Position numbers and translations under genes: made by a program
Assembly (NCBI RefSeq): GCF_008017535.1
Contig: NZ_VRUA01000022.1
Span: forward strand, 1 to 54,756
From: Ottowia flava
Lineage (GTDB): Bacteria > Pseudomonadota > Gammaproteobacteria > Burkholderiales > Burkholderiaceae_C
Length of the DNA: 54,756 nucleotides
Reading direction: 5' to 3'
Shown here: positions 33,108 through 40,585 of the stretch, one piece after another
Position numbering within the stretch: the stretch's first letter is position 1
Layout of the letters: every line of letters begins with the position of its first letter
The notes under the pieces: model-generated
What the model was told of the DNA's origin: nothing
What the model saw: the letters and a program-made list of their open reading frames with translations, nothing else
Databases searched by the model: none

Positions 33108-33648
33108 TCGCGCTCGCCTGTGGCACTGGATCCTGCACCCGGATCCTCAGCTGCTGCGTCGCCGTCTCATCGGCCTGATCATCGTCATGACCATGGTCAA
33201 TCTGACGATGTTCGGCACCAACTGGCTCGATCGCAACTACAGGCTGTTCTACGAGAAGTACACCGAGGGGTGCCTGCCCTATTCGTTCTACGCGGTTGAG
33301 CGCAGACCGGCCATCGTGATCCAGCACGGTGACGTGGTGATGTTCACTGCGCACCGAATGGAGCCGGTGCTTCCAGACGGTTCACGCATCGGCAAGCTCG
33401 TAATCGGCGTGCCTGGCGACCAGGTGAATGTGACTCATGGCCGCTTGTACGTGAACGGCCGGTACTGGGGTTCCACCAAGCTGGGCGCCCAGAAGTTCGC
33501 CAAGCTGCCGAGCAGCTGGGACAAGAGCTACGTCTTGAAGCAGGACGAGTTTTTCGTGTTTGGGAGTGAGCCACGTAGCTGGGACTCTCGCTTTTGGGGA
33601 CCTGTGAAACGCGATGAAATCATTGCCCTTGCCCATCCTCTGTTCTAG
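33088..33648 (+). CDS. S26-family signal peptidase (TraF/TrhF type)
   Basis: 186 residues. An N-terminal membrane segment (about 25-45) is followed by CLPYSFY with the catalytic Ser (near 68), IGKLVIGVPGDQV with the catalytic Lys (near 103), and the C-terminal S26 box FGSEPRSWDSRFWGPVKRDEI. Similar peptidases in IncHI and SXT/IncA-type systems mature the pilin or act in its processing. The GTG start overlaps the trbI-like gene, and the end overlaps the next gene by 35 bases, so all three are coupled. Confidence 0.88.
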   Translation: MAQTSIDRARLWHWILHPDPQLLRRRLIGLIIVMTMVNLTMFGTNWLDRNYRLFYEKYTEGCLPYSFYAVERRPAIVIQHGDVVMFTAHRMEPVLPDGSRIGKLVIGVPGDQVNVTHGRLYVNGRYWGSTKLGAQKFAKLPSSWDKSYVLKQDEFFVFGSEPRSWDSRFWGPVKRDEIIALAHPLF

Positions 33649-34813
33649 CCTGATCCTGCTCCTCTCTGCATCGGCGACCACGGCTCAGACCCACCTTGCT
33701 CAACTGGACGCGGCGACGACTGAACGCCTTCGCCAACAGTCGGAGGCGCTGAAGCGCGACCAGCCGGACAAGCGCGTCGACGACACGACCAGGCGCCGGC
33801 TCGAATACCAGGCGCAAAACCCAACCAACCCGGCCGGGACCGCCAGGACGCCGCTCCAGAACAAGGATCTGCAGGCCGCGCAGCGCGATCCGATGACGGC
33901 GGTCACCGCCGGCGAGAACCCGATCGCGCAAGAGCTGGCCGGGGTGACCACCGTCGTCTTTATTTCCGACTCGATGCCGGCGCACACGCTCGCGCCGATC
34001 ATGCAGGCCGGCGTCGGCCGGCCGGAAGTGCTATACCTCCTGAGGGGGTGGAAGGGCGACGGCCAGCAGCTGGCCCCTCTCGTCAAGAGCATTCGGCAAA
34101 AAGCCGGCTTGAGCGATACCGCGCAGATCAATCTGTACGTGCTGCCCAAGGCCTTCCGCCAGTACCAAATCGAGCGCGTGCCTGCCTACGTCATCAAGTC
34201 CAAGTCCAACGGCTGGCGCGGGCTGATGGGCAACGTCTCGCTCAAGGTGGCCGCAGATGAGATCGAAGCCGGCCGCTGGGGTCACACCATGGGCAATACC
34301 TGGGCCGTGGCCGAGCCTGACAAAGCGCTGGAGTACGAGCAGAAGCTGCGCAGCATCACACCCGAGATGGTTGCGAAGCAGCGCAAGAGCATGGCTGAGA
34401 GCGCAGAAAAGACCCTCACCAAGGGCTCACCCCTGCCGATGGTCAAAACGGCCGCCAGCCGCCTTTTTGACCCGGCAGTGCCCCTCGAAAAGGACATCGT
34501 CATCGACGGCCAGGTGCGGGCCAAGAAGGGCCAGATGATGAACGCGCTGGCGATCGACCCGACCGGCCAGCGCTACTACGCCGCCATCGACGCCACCGAC
34601 CCATGGCAACTCACGCTGGCCAAGAAGTGGTCGGCGCAGTACCCCGGCTTGATGCTGTTCTTCACCAACCGGGACGGCCGAATCAATGAGATTGGGGTTC
34701 CCGCGTACCCCGCGGCAAAGAACGTACTGGCCCGCATCGGCATTACCGAGGTGCCTTCGCTGGCCAGCCAGGAAGGCCTGAAGCTGCGGATCCAAACCTT
34801 CACCAAGCAGTAG
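33614..34813 (+). CDS. TrbC-TraW fusion, F-type pilus assembly
   Basis: 399 residues with a signal peptide (cleavage near TTAQ, about 25). Residues about 95-215 match TrbC_Ftype (TTVVFISDSMPAHTLAPIMQ, ending RVPAYVIKS), and residues about 280-395 match the TraW C-terminal domain (ASRLFDPAVPLEKDIVIDGQ, then KGQMMNALAI). In F these are two proteins that work together in pilus extension; here one polypeptide carries both, in the order TrbC then TraW. The ATG at 33614 lies inside the peptidase gene. traU follows after 9 bases. Confidence 0.88.
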   Translation: MKSLPLPILCSSLILLLSASATTAQTHLAQLDAATTERLRQQSEALKRDQPDKRVDDTTRRRLEYQAQNPTNPAGTARTPLQNKDLQAAQRDPMTAVTAGENPIAQELAGVTTVVFISDSMPAHTLAPIMQAGVGRPEVLYLLRGWKGDGQQLAPLVKSIRQKAGLSDTAQINLYVLPKAFRQYQIERVPAYVIKSKSNGWRGLMGNVSLKVAADEIEAGRWGHTMGNTWAVAEPDKALEYEQKLRSITPEMVAKQRKSMAESAEKTLTKGSPLPMVKTAASRLFDPAVPLEKDIVIDGQVRAKKGQMMNALAIDPTGQRYYAAIDATDPWQLTLAKKWSAQYPGLMLFFTNRDGRINEIGVPAYPAAKNVLARIGITEVPSLASQEGLKLRIQTFTKQ

Positions 34814-34822
34814 GAGATCGAC

Positions 34823-36007
34823 GTGCTTACCCTGATCAAACGCGCATTGAAGACGGCAGCGCTCACGGCGTGCATGCTGGGCGCTGCAGTGTCCGTCGCA
34901 CAGGTGCCGGAGTCGTCGCTCCTCAACCCGAACGCATCCGAAACGATGAGCGCCAAGCTGTGCTCCAACGCCACGGACGTGATGGCCAATCCACTGAACT
35001 ACATCTGCGTCGACTCGATGTTTCCGATCCGGATCGCATCGGTCGACGCCGGCGAGGCCACCGACAAGATCGGCTCGCCCTGGAACGCGCACAAGAACCC
35101 GATGTGTCAGTGCGGCATGTTTCCAAGCTACCCCATCGGCATGTGGGTGCCCGATCGCATGATCGAAGCTGTGGAGCAACCTGGTTGCTCGCCACTCACT
35201 GGGTTGAACCTGGCCAGCGCGCTGACGGTAGCGCTGAGCAAGACCCTGCCGAAGGGCCGAGAAAGCACGACGGCCGACGCCGGCGGCGGATCTGAAGCCG
35301 GCTTCCGCCACGTCAACACCTGGCAGTCGATGCTCCCGCAAATCCTTGGTTTGCCGGTCGCGAAGTGCCAGCCCACCATGCCGTTCGAGACCACGTTGAT
35401 CTCGCCGATGTGGAACGCCAACGACCCGGTCACACCGAACCTGCTCTTCCCCGAGTGGAACCTCATCTACACACAGGTCATTGGCTTCGTGAAGTCCACC
35501 TTGTCGTGCGTCAACGCCACCTTGAACACCAAGGCTCAGCAGCCTATTGAAGATGCCATGTACTGGCAGCTCGGCTGCTGGGGCAAATCCCTGCCAGCCA
35601 ACGGCCGCTATGCAGACAACGACCCCGTGCGCGGGAGCTCACTGGTCGCAGCGCGCTCGCTCTTTCACTCGGCCCGCACGGGCGGCAACGGCCTCTTCCT
35701 AACGGTTGGTGATGCAGCTGTCTGCGGACCCGTGCCCGCGCCCTTCCCCCAGAAGAGCGGCTTCAAGCATTCGATGATGTTCCCGTTCACGGAAAAAGGT
35801 CCGCTGGACACGAGCGGCCGAGCACAGTTCGACATCAAGTCGCCGCTGAGTCAGATCCAAGAGCTCAACCCCCTTGCTGCGGTCTTCAGTTCTTGCGCCC
35901 ACAGCATTGGATCCAGCCACTGGCGCTGGGGCATGGGCAAGCACAAAGCCGTGACGCCGCGCGACTACGTCTACATGCAATGGCGCTGGATCGACTGCTG
36001 CCAATAA
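34823..36007 (+). CDS. traU: TraU, F-type pilus assembly protein
   Basis: 394 residues, starting with GTG after TAGGAGATCGAC. A signal peptide (cleavage near SVAQ, about 25) is followed by many cysteines in the TraU pattern (KLCSNATDVMANPLNYICVD, NPMCQCGMFP, QLGCWGKSLP). This secreted periplasmic protein is needed mainly for DNA transfer and partly for pilus assembly. The length is longer than F TraU (330). The cysteines explain the need for the two Dsb-like proteins. The Sel1-repeat gene follows after 11 bases. Confidence 0.92.
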   Translation: MLTLIKRALKTAALTACMLGAAVSVAQVPESSLLNPNASETMSAKLCSNATDVMANPLNYICVDSMFPIRIASVDAGEATDKIGSPWNAHKNPMCQCGMFPSYPIGMWVPDRMIEAVEQPGCSPLTGLNLASALTVALSKTLPKGRESTTADAGGGSEAGFRHVNTWQSMLPQILGLPVAKCQPTMPFETTLISPMWNANDPVTPNLLFPEWNLIYTQVIGFVKSTLSCVNATLNTKAQQPIEDAMYWQLGCWGKSLPANGRYADNDPVRGSSLVAARSLFHSARTGGNGLFLTVGDAAVCGPVPAPFPQKSGFKHSMMFPFTEKGPLDTSGRAQFDIKSPLSQIQELNPLAAVFSSCAHSIGSSHWRWGMGKHKAVTPRDYVYMQWRWIDCCQ

Positions 36008-36018
36008 GGAGTCACCAA

Positions 36019-36978
36019 GTGAGCACGATCAACCGCAGACAAGCGCTCGCGCTTGCACTCACCACCGCCATGCCGACGGCGGTCTTCAGCCAGCCAGGCG
36101 GCGCAGGTTTCGGCAAGCAGGAGCGCGACGCGCTGAATCTGGCGCGTGCGGCCGCCAGCGGCTCACCTGGTGCGGCCGACAAGCTCAAGCGCCAGGCCAA
36201 TACCGGCGACCGATGGGCGGCCATGCAGTACGGCTGGCTGGCCCACACCGGCCAGATGCCCAACCGCCTCGGCCGCGACATGGAGTTGGCCATGCGGGCC
36301 TACAACCTGTCCTGCAAGGTTGTCGGGGAAAACCAAGAGTTGATCTCGCTGTCGGGCAACCAGATCGCCGCGTACAACGCCGGCTTGGCCTACTACGCCG
36401 GCCAGGTCGAGGGCAAGCGAGATCCGTTTGCGGCGATCAAGTGGTTCCGCGCGGCCAGCGGCGAAGAAGGCGGGAAGCTGCCCTTCTACCCGGCCTACGT
36501 GTACCTGGCCAAGATCTACGAAAACGGTGAAGGTGTTCCCGTCAACCTGCCCGAGGCCGCTCGGTACTGGACAGCAGCAGCTGCGCAACGCGAGCCGACC
36601 GCGCTCTACACGAAGGGCAAGATGCTGATCGAGGGCGTGGGCGTCGGCAAGAACTACTTCGAGGGCTTCACCTTGCTGTTGCGCGCGGCCGACCAGTGGC
36701 AGATCGATGCCATCTACATGCTCGCCCAGATCTACGCAAACGGCAATTTCGCGCACGACCGCAATGACCTGGAGGCCACCAAGTGGATCCAGATCGCGGC
36801 CAGCAAAGACGAGCGTTACCGCAAGCTCGCCGATCAGATGAATGCCAAGTTGTCGCCGGCGGATCAGAAGAAGGCCCGCGCCGCATCGGTGAACTGGATG
36901 CGGTCGCACATGAAGGCGCCGGATCCGTTCGACTACAACTTGCCCATCAATGCGCCGCCACCGCGACGTGGCATCTAG
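36019..36978 (+). CDS. Sel1/TPR-repeat periplasmic protein
   Basis: 319 residues from GTG 36019 with AAGGAG 8 bases upstream. The N-terminus has a signal of the type INRRQALALALTTAMPTAVF (RR, possibly Tat). The rest is built of Sel1-like helical repeats (YLAKIYENGEGVPVNLPEAA, MLAQIYANGNFAHDRNDLEA). Such proteins scaffold partners; here a periplasmic adaptor of the transfer apparatus is likely. It is the last gene of the long tra operon and converges on the dsbC-like gene with 1 base between stops. Confidence 0.8.
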   Translation: MSTINRRQALALALTTAMPTAVFSQPGGAGFGKQERDALNLARAAASGSPGAADKLKRQANTGDRWAAMQYGWLAHTGQMPNRLGRDMELAMRAYNLSCKVVGENQELISLSGNQIAAYNAGLAYYAGQVEGKRDPFAAIKWFRAASGEEGGKLPFYPAYVYLAKIYENGEGVPVNLPEAARYWTAAAAQREPTALYTKGKMLIEGVGVGKNYFEGFTLLLRAADQWQIDAIYMLAQIYANGNFAHDRNDLEATKWIQIAASKDERYRKLADQMNAKLSPADQKKARAASVNWMRSHMKAPDPFDYNLPINAPPPRRGI

Positions 36979-36979
36979 G

Positions 36980-37792
36980 TCAGGTCTTCGACACTCTCTT
37001 GGCTGCAGCCTGCTGCAGCGCCTTCTCGATGTCTTGGCTTGAGCTCGCGCCCACGCGGCGCGTGCCATCTTCGAAGATCATCACCGGCGTGGACTTCACG
37101 CCAAGACGCTCCGCGGCCGCCATGGCGCCGCCCAGGCGCTCGACACCTCGCTCGCAAAGATCAGCTGCCGGGCGCACGCCCTTGCCCATCCATTCGGACC
37201 AGGCTTTCGCCGGATCCTCACTGCACAGGATGCGAGCAGCTTGTTGCTGAGATTGCGGGCCCAGGATGGCCACCACCAGGCTGTAGACCGTCACGTCGGG
37301 CACGGTCGCGAGGGTTTCGTGCAGCTGTCGGCAGTAGCCGCAGCTCGGATCCTCAACCACCAGAATCTTGCGCGATCCGTTTCCACGTTTGAGTGCCAGG
37401 CGAGTCGGAAGGTGCTCCCAGGACACTTTCTGCATCTCCACGATGCGGTCCTCAGTGAGGTTTCGGCCGTTGGCCACGCTGAGCACATTGCCCACGATGA
37501 CGTGCTTGTAGTCGCGGGTGACGTAGGCCACGCCGTCGCTCGTCGACATCTCGATCAGGTGCGGAGACAAGGCCTTCAACGACTGAATCTTCGCCATGTC
37601 ATCCACAGCGCGCAGCGCTAGCTCCACCTGCTTGGCCTCGGTGTCGCTGACAGCATCGGCAACAGCGTCCCCAATCTGTTCTTTAGCCGTCGGTGGTGCT
37701 GAGTGGTCAGAATTTATGCAACCTTGGACCAGGAAAAGAGTCCCAAGGAACAACGGTGCGAAGCGCAGATTCGAGAACAGTCTCACATTCAT
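36980..37792 (-). CDS. dsbC: DsbC-like disulfide isomerase
   Basis: 270 residues from ATG 37792. The lipoprotein-like signal ends FLVQGC (Cys near 25). The DsbC N-terminal domain (IGNVLSVANGRNLTE region) precedes the thioredoxin fold with SCGYCRQLH (CGYC near 150) and cis-Pro loop KSTPVMIF. It should correct disulfides in cysteine-rich Tra proteins such as TraU and TraH. A longer start at 37867 would read through the promoter at 37811-37830 and is rejected. It is transcribed away from the regulator-like gene at 37940 and converges on the Sel1 gene. Confidence 0.88.
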   Translation of the reverse strand: MNVRLFSNLRFAPLFLGTLFLVQGCINSDHSAPPTAKEQIGDAVADAVSDTEAKQVELALRAVDDMAKIQSLKALSPHLIEMSTSDGVAYVTRDYKHVIVGNVLSVANGRNLTEDRIVEMQKVSWEHLPTRLALKRGNGSRKILVVEDPSCGYCRQLHETLATVPDVTVYSLVVAILGPQSQQQAARILCSEDPAKAWSEWMGKGVRPAADLCERGVERLGGAMAAAERLGVKSTPVMIFEDGTRRVGASSSQDIEKALQQAAAKRVSKT

Positions 37793-37810
37793 AGTCGGCC
37801 TAAGTGTGCG

Positions 37811-37830
37811 GAAAATTGCGAAAGTTGTAC
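37811..37830 (-). promoter_or_regulatory. Promoter/operator of the dsbC-like gene
   Basis: On the minus strand TACAAC (37829-37824) is followed by TTTCGCAATTTTC, matching the TTTGCAAT promoter family. It lies about 20 bases before the ATG at 37792. Confidence 0.6.
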
Positions 37831-37886
37831 GATTATCCGTTACTGCTCTCGAATCCAGCAACCGCAATCGGCCTGGCTGTAATACG

Positions 37887-37908
37887 CGGTTACACTACGG
37901 GTAGGTTA
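37887..37908 (+). promoter_or_regulatory. Direct repeats before the 37940 gene
   Basis: GGTTACA occurs twice, 15 bases apart, on either side of CTACGGGTA, about 30-50 bases before the ATG at 37940. TACACT could serve as a -10 box. It does not have the TTGCAAT site, so this gene may be controlled differently, perhaps by its own product. Confidence 0.4.
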
Positions 37909-37939
37909 CAGAATCTTCCATCTCACATGTCGGAGGCTC

Positions 37940-38674
37940 ATGGACATGGACCAGATCACTCAAGTCGTCTCTTGGACTGACACTTTGAAGGACACCGCGG
38001 TTGGCGAGCAACGCCGTCCGTGGGGCGGCGAGCGCATCGACGACGGTCTCATTGACATTTCGGGTACGCCCAAGGCCAAAAAGGCCCCGAAGGCCGACCC
38101 TGCCCGAGCGGCACGCAGAAAATCCCCTCTCACCGAAGACGAGAAGGATCAGGCCAAGCGCAAGACCGAGCTCGAACGCCGGCGCCTCATCGCGGTCTAC
38201 GAGGATTTGCGCGATGAGCTGAACATGAACAACCGCGAGATCGTGGATGCGCTCAGAAAACGGCGCTATGAGATCTCCTACGCCAATTTCCAGCGCCATG
38301 TTCAGGGCAATGCATCGGTGCATGCCATTGCCAGAACCGTCAGCAAGACCCAGGCCTTCTACGACGAGATGATGAACAACCCGTACATGAATATGACCAC
38401 CGAACAGGTCATTCATGCGTGGTTCACCGACGTTGGCTTGCCGTACCACGAGTTCGGCGTGCGCTCCGCTGCGCTGAAGGAGTTCGCAGCGATCGTGGAT
38501 GAGACCTACTCCACGCTGTGGCGCTGGCGCCTGGCAGAAAAGATCCCCACCTACGCGGTGAACCGGATCGCCAAGAAGGTCGAGAAGATCAAGGCCGGGC
38601 TTCAGCGTGCTAAGGCGCGGGAAGAAGCCAAGAAGGCTCAGGCGGCGCGCACCCAGGCCCGCGCGTCAACCTGA
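37940..38674 (+). CDS. Candidate DNA-binding regulator, 244 aa
   Basis: Not recognised as a named family. Basic ends (a Lys/Ala/Pro-rich stretch at about 45-60 and a Lys/Ala/Arg-rich tail) surround a helical core. Two stretches could form helix-turn-helix units: NNREIVDALRKRRYEISYAN (about 95-115) and STLWRWRLAEKIPTYAVNRI (about 193-213). No membrane segment. GGAGG lies 7 bases before the ATG. Its divergent position next to a TTGCAAT promoter, its own distinct upstream repeats and its composition make it my best candidate for the regulator of that promoter family, but this is inference only. Confidence 0.6.
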   Translation: MDMDQITQVVSWTDTLKDTAVGEQRRPWGGERIDDGLIDISGTPKAKKAPKADPARAARRKSPLTEDEKDQAKRKTELERRRLIAVYEDLRDELNMNNREIVDALRKRRYEISYANFQRHVQGNASVHAIARTVSKTQAFYDEMMNNPYMNMTTEQVIHAWFTDVGLPYHEFGVRSAALKEFAAIVDETYSTLWRWRLAEKIPTYAVNRIAKKVEKIKAGLQRAKAREEAKKAQAARTQARAST

Positions 38675-39196
38675 GCTTGCGGTCAGCAGCGACACGGCTT
38701 GCTTGAACTTCAAGCCGGTCAGGTGCATCACCAGGTCAATCGCACCACCGCCGCCGGCGCGTAAGCGGCCGTCGTGCCACTTGAGGTCCGCTCCAGGACG
38801 TTGAGTAATCAGGATCTCGGCCACGAAACCCGTCATCAGCCCAACGTAGACGCGCCGGGTCGACGGGTCTTTCGTGGGCCGGAACTCAGCGTCGACCTTC
38901 CAGCTGGCGATTGCCTGGCTCTCTTGGAGTCGGCTGAGGACCTTCTTCGCTGGAAGCAGCCGAACCGATTCCAGCAGCTCGGCACCGTAAGCCGTCACTC
39001 GCTTGCGCGTGTTCGCGCGCGCGAAACGGACCGCATAGGCGGCGCTGCACTCCGTCGAAGTGGCGCCGGCCTGCGTGTGCATGCGTGCGACCAGCAGCGG
39101 CAGCAAGGCCACGCTCGCAGTCTCGAAGCACCATTCCGGTGTCGCTTTGGCTTTGGGCGACGCTTCCACCAGGTTTACGACTGCTGACTCGGTCAT
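38666..39196 (-). CDS. Protein with primase-like C-terminal motif, 176 aa
   Basis: Residues about 138-172 (KWHDGRLRAGGGGAIDLVMH, then LTGLKFKQAVSLL) resemble the end of CHC2 zinc-finger or DUF3991-type modules of primases and plasmid DNA-processing proteins, where a GG-AIDF-M-L pattern is followed by SF-eAV-LL. The Cys residues of a full zinc finger are not evident and no toprim domain follows, so the protein is short for the family. The 17-base palindrome copy 2 lies in the coding region. Its stop overlaps that of the convergent 37940 gene by 9 bases. Function uncertain. Confidence 0.55.
   Translation of the reverse strand: MTESAVVNLVEASPKAKATPEWCFETASVALLPLLVARMHTQAGATSTECSAAYAVRFARANTRKRVTAYGAELLESVRLLPAKKVLSRLQESQAIASWKVDAEFRPTKDPSTRRVYVGLMTGFVAEILITQRPGADLKWHDGRLRAGGGGAIDLVMHLTGLKFKQAVSLLTASSG
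39009..39025. promoter_or_regulatory. Palindrome TTCGCGCGCGCGAA, copy 2 (in a CDS)
   Basis: The reverse complement of the same 17 bases as at 12335. It lies inside the 38666 gene and could be chance coding sequence, or a binding site tolerated within the gene. Confidence 0.3.
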
Positions 39197-39218
39197 GCGA
39201 CGAATGTATCATTTTCCA

Positions 39219-39270
39219 TATAAACTCTGAAATTATTAATCGCAACAGTCATCGGGTCGCGATTGCAAGA
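39219..39270. promoter_or_regulatory. Divergent promoter region with two TTGCAA-type sites
   Basis: Two sites, AATCGCAAC (39238-39246) and GCGATTGCAAG (39259-39269), lie between the divergent genes at 39196 and 39278. On the plus strand TATTAA directly precedes the first. On the minus strand TTGCGA and TATATG at 17-base spacing form a second promoter. It belongs loosely to the TTGCAAT family. Confidence 0.45.
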
Positions 39271-39277
39271 GCGCCCA

Positions 39278-39544
39278 ATGGCACTGGACACCGTCATGCC
39301 AAATTTGCACCTCGAATGCCCCCACTGCGATCACTCGCACGGGGATCCCCTGGAGGTCCTGCAGCACACCCAGGAAGACGACATGCGCTGCGAAAGTTGC
39401 GGCCGCACCTTCACTTTCGCGATCGTCGAGTGCCCGCAGTGCGAGACGGACAACATCCGAACGTGGGCTCAGGGAAGCCCTCGGCCCGAGGACATGCGGT
39501 GCTGCGAGTGTCACCATGCCTTGGAGGCGTGCGAAGAGGAGTAG
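39278..39544 (+). CDS. Double zinc-ribbon protein, 88 aa
   Basis: Four CxxC pairs (CPHC, CESC, CPQC, CCEC) make two likely zinc ribbons in 88 residues. The protein is acidic overall, which argues for protein contacts rather than DNA binding. ATG 39278 is chosen because it lies just after the GATTGCAAG site; the alternative start at 39263 lies inside the operator. The next gene starts 2 bases after the stop. Function unknown; related in style to the small Cys proteins at 4251 and 10118. Confidence 0.65.
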   Translation: MALDTVMPNLHLECPHCDHSHGDPLEVLQHTQEDDMRCESCGRTFTFAIVECPQCETDNIRTWAQGSPRPEDMRCCECHHALEACEEE

Positions 39545-39546
39545 CC

Positions 39547-39813
39547 ATGCAATCCAGTCCGTATGAACCGCTCAAGATTGGCAGCAAGGATGGCGCCCTG
39601 ACCTACATCCTTGAGGCCACGCGCAGCGGGCTGTGCGTGGAGCGCCGCTACACGGCGGATGTCGAAGCCTGCACAGGGTATTCCTCGATCGGGACGATAT
39701 TCGAGGACTTAAAATCGTTTCAAGAATTTTGTAATTCTGACAGATTGCGTTTCACCTACCCAATGGTTTTCAAGGAGTTAAAAGACCGTGCCTCAAACTT
39801 CTTTCACTCCTGA
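39547..39813 (+). CDS. Protein of unknown function, 88 aa
   Basis: Not recognised. It starts MQSSPYEPLKIGSKDGALTY and has an AT-rich second half (CDS about 39700-39813), where base composition changes toward the LuxR-type gene. It begins 2 bases after the zinc-ribbon gene and its end overlaps the start of the LuxR-type gene by 26 bases. The composition break within it suggests the cargo was joined here. Confidence 0.55.
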   Translation: MQSSPYEPLKIGSKDGALTYILEATRSGLCVERRYTADVEACTGYSSIGTIFEDLKSFQEFCNSDRLRFTYPMVFKELKDRASNFFHS

Positions 39814-40585
39814 GCCTGTTCCCAGAGAAGAGACTCTGGAGGCAGTCGTTTCAAATCCTAGTTTCGCCAAAGATGCTTTGGCTTTAATTCACGGCATCGC
39901 CGAAACTAAGGAGCAAAACGAAGTTCTTGAGCTTTTTCACACCTCCCGTGCCGCACTCGGCGCGGATCAAGCTATTTTCGTCAGCTTTGTCCGCGACGAC
40001 GAATCGAGAGAATCTATTCGATTCTTGCTTGCGGCTTCGGCGCGGTGGTGTCTGGAATATGAACAAATGGCCTGGTTCGGAGATGACGCGTGGCTGATGC
40101 ACGCCATCACTGACCCAAACCCCATTTGCGACAGCGCTATTTCCTACCGCACCAATGTGCAAAGGAATATCCGCGAGCTCGCCCGTAAATTCGGGGTCGA
40201 ATCCGCCTACATCGTCCCCGCGCCAACCAGCGGCGGCGTGTCGCGCATCGGAGCCTTGATCCTCACGTCCCAGCGCGCGGGGTTCTTCGAGTGCCCTACC
40301 AGCCGGCACCTGAAACCGATGGCGCGAGCCTTGTCGATGGAGCTGCACGAGTGGTGGACCAGGCGGATCCGCGAGGACATCATCGTGGACCACCGCATCG
40401 ACGACACAGATCTTGAGTTGCTGAGGCTGGAGAAGCGCGGGCTCAAGACGAAGCAAATCGCGGCCGAGACCCAGACCAGCGAAGCGAGCGTGAACAGTCG
40501 CTTTCAGCGGCTGAACGCCAAGTTCGGCCAGCACAACCGCAAAGCCTCGGCCCGCTTCGCAACGGAATACGGTTTGATCTCATGA
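39788..40585 (+). CDS. LuxR-family transcriptional regulator
   Basis: 265 residues from GTG 39788. The N-terminal half resembles an autoinducer-binding-like domain (WCLEYEQMAWFGDDAWLMHA, a variant of the W-x3-Y-x-D region). The C-terminal LuxR-type helix-turn-helix starts DDTDLELLRLEKRGLKTKQI and runs to RKASARFATEYGLI. No cognate acyl-homoserine-lactone synthase is present, so it would be a solo regulator. Its stop overlaps the start of the desaturase-like gene (ATGA at 40582), which indicates a coupled pair. Early codons are AT-rich compared with the plasmid core. The ligand is unknown and may relate to the product of its neighbour. Confidence 0.8.
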   Translation: MPQTSFTPEPVPREETLEAVVSNPSFAKDALALIHGIAETKEQNEVLELFHTSRAALGADQAIFVSFVRDDESRESIRFLLAASARWCLEYEQMAWFGDDAWLMHAITDPNPICDSAISYRTNVQRNIRELARKFGVESAYIVPAPTSGGVSRIGALILTSQRAGFFECPTSRHLKPMARALSMELHEWWTRRIREDIIVDHRIDDTDLELLRLEKRGLKTKQIAAETQTSEASVNSRFQRLNAKFGQHNRKASARFATEYGLIS

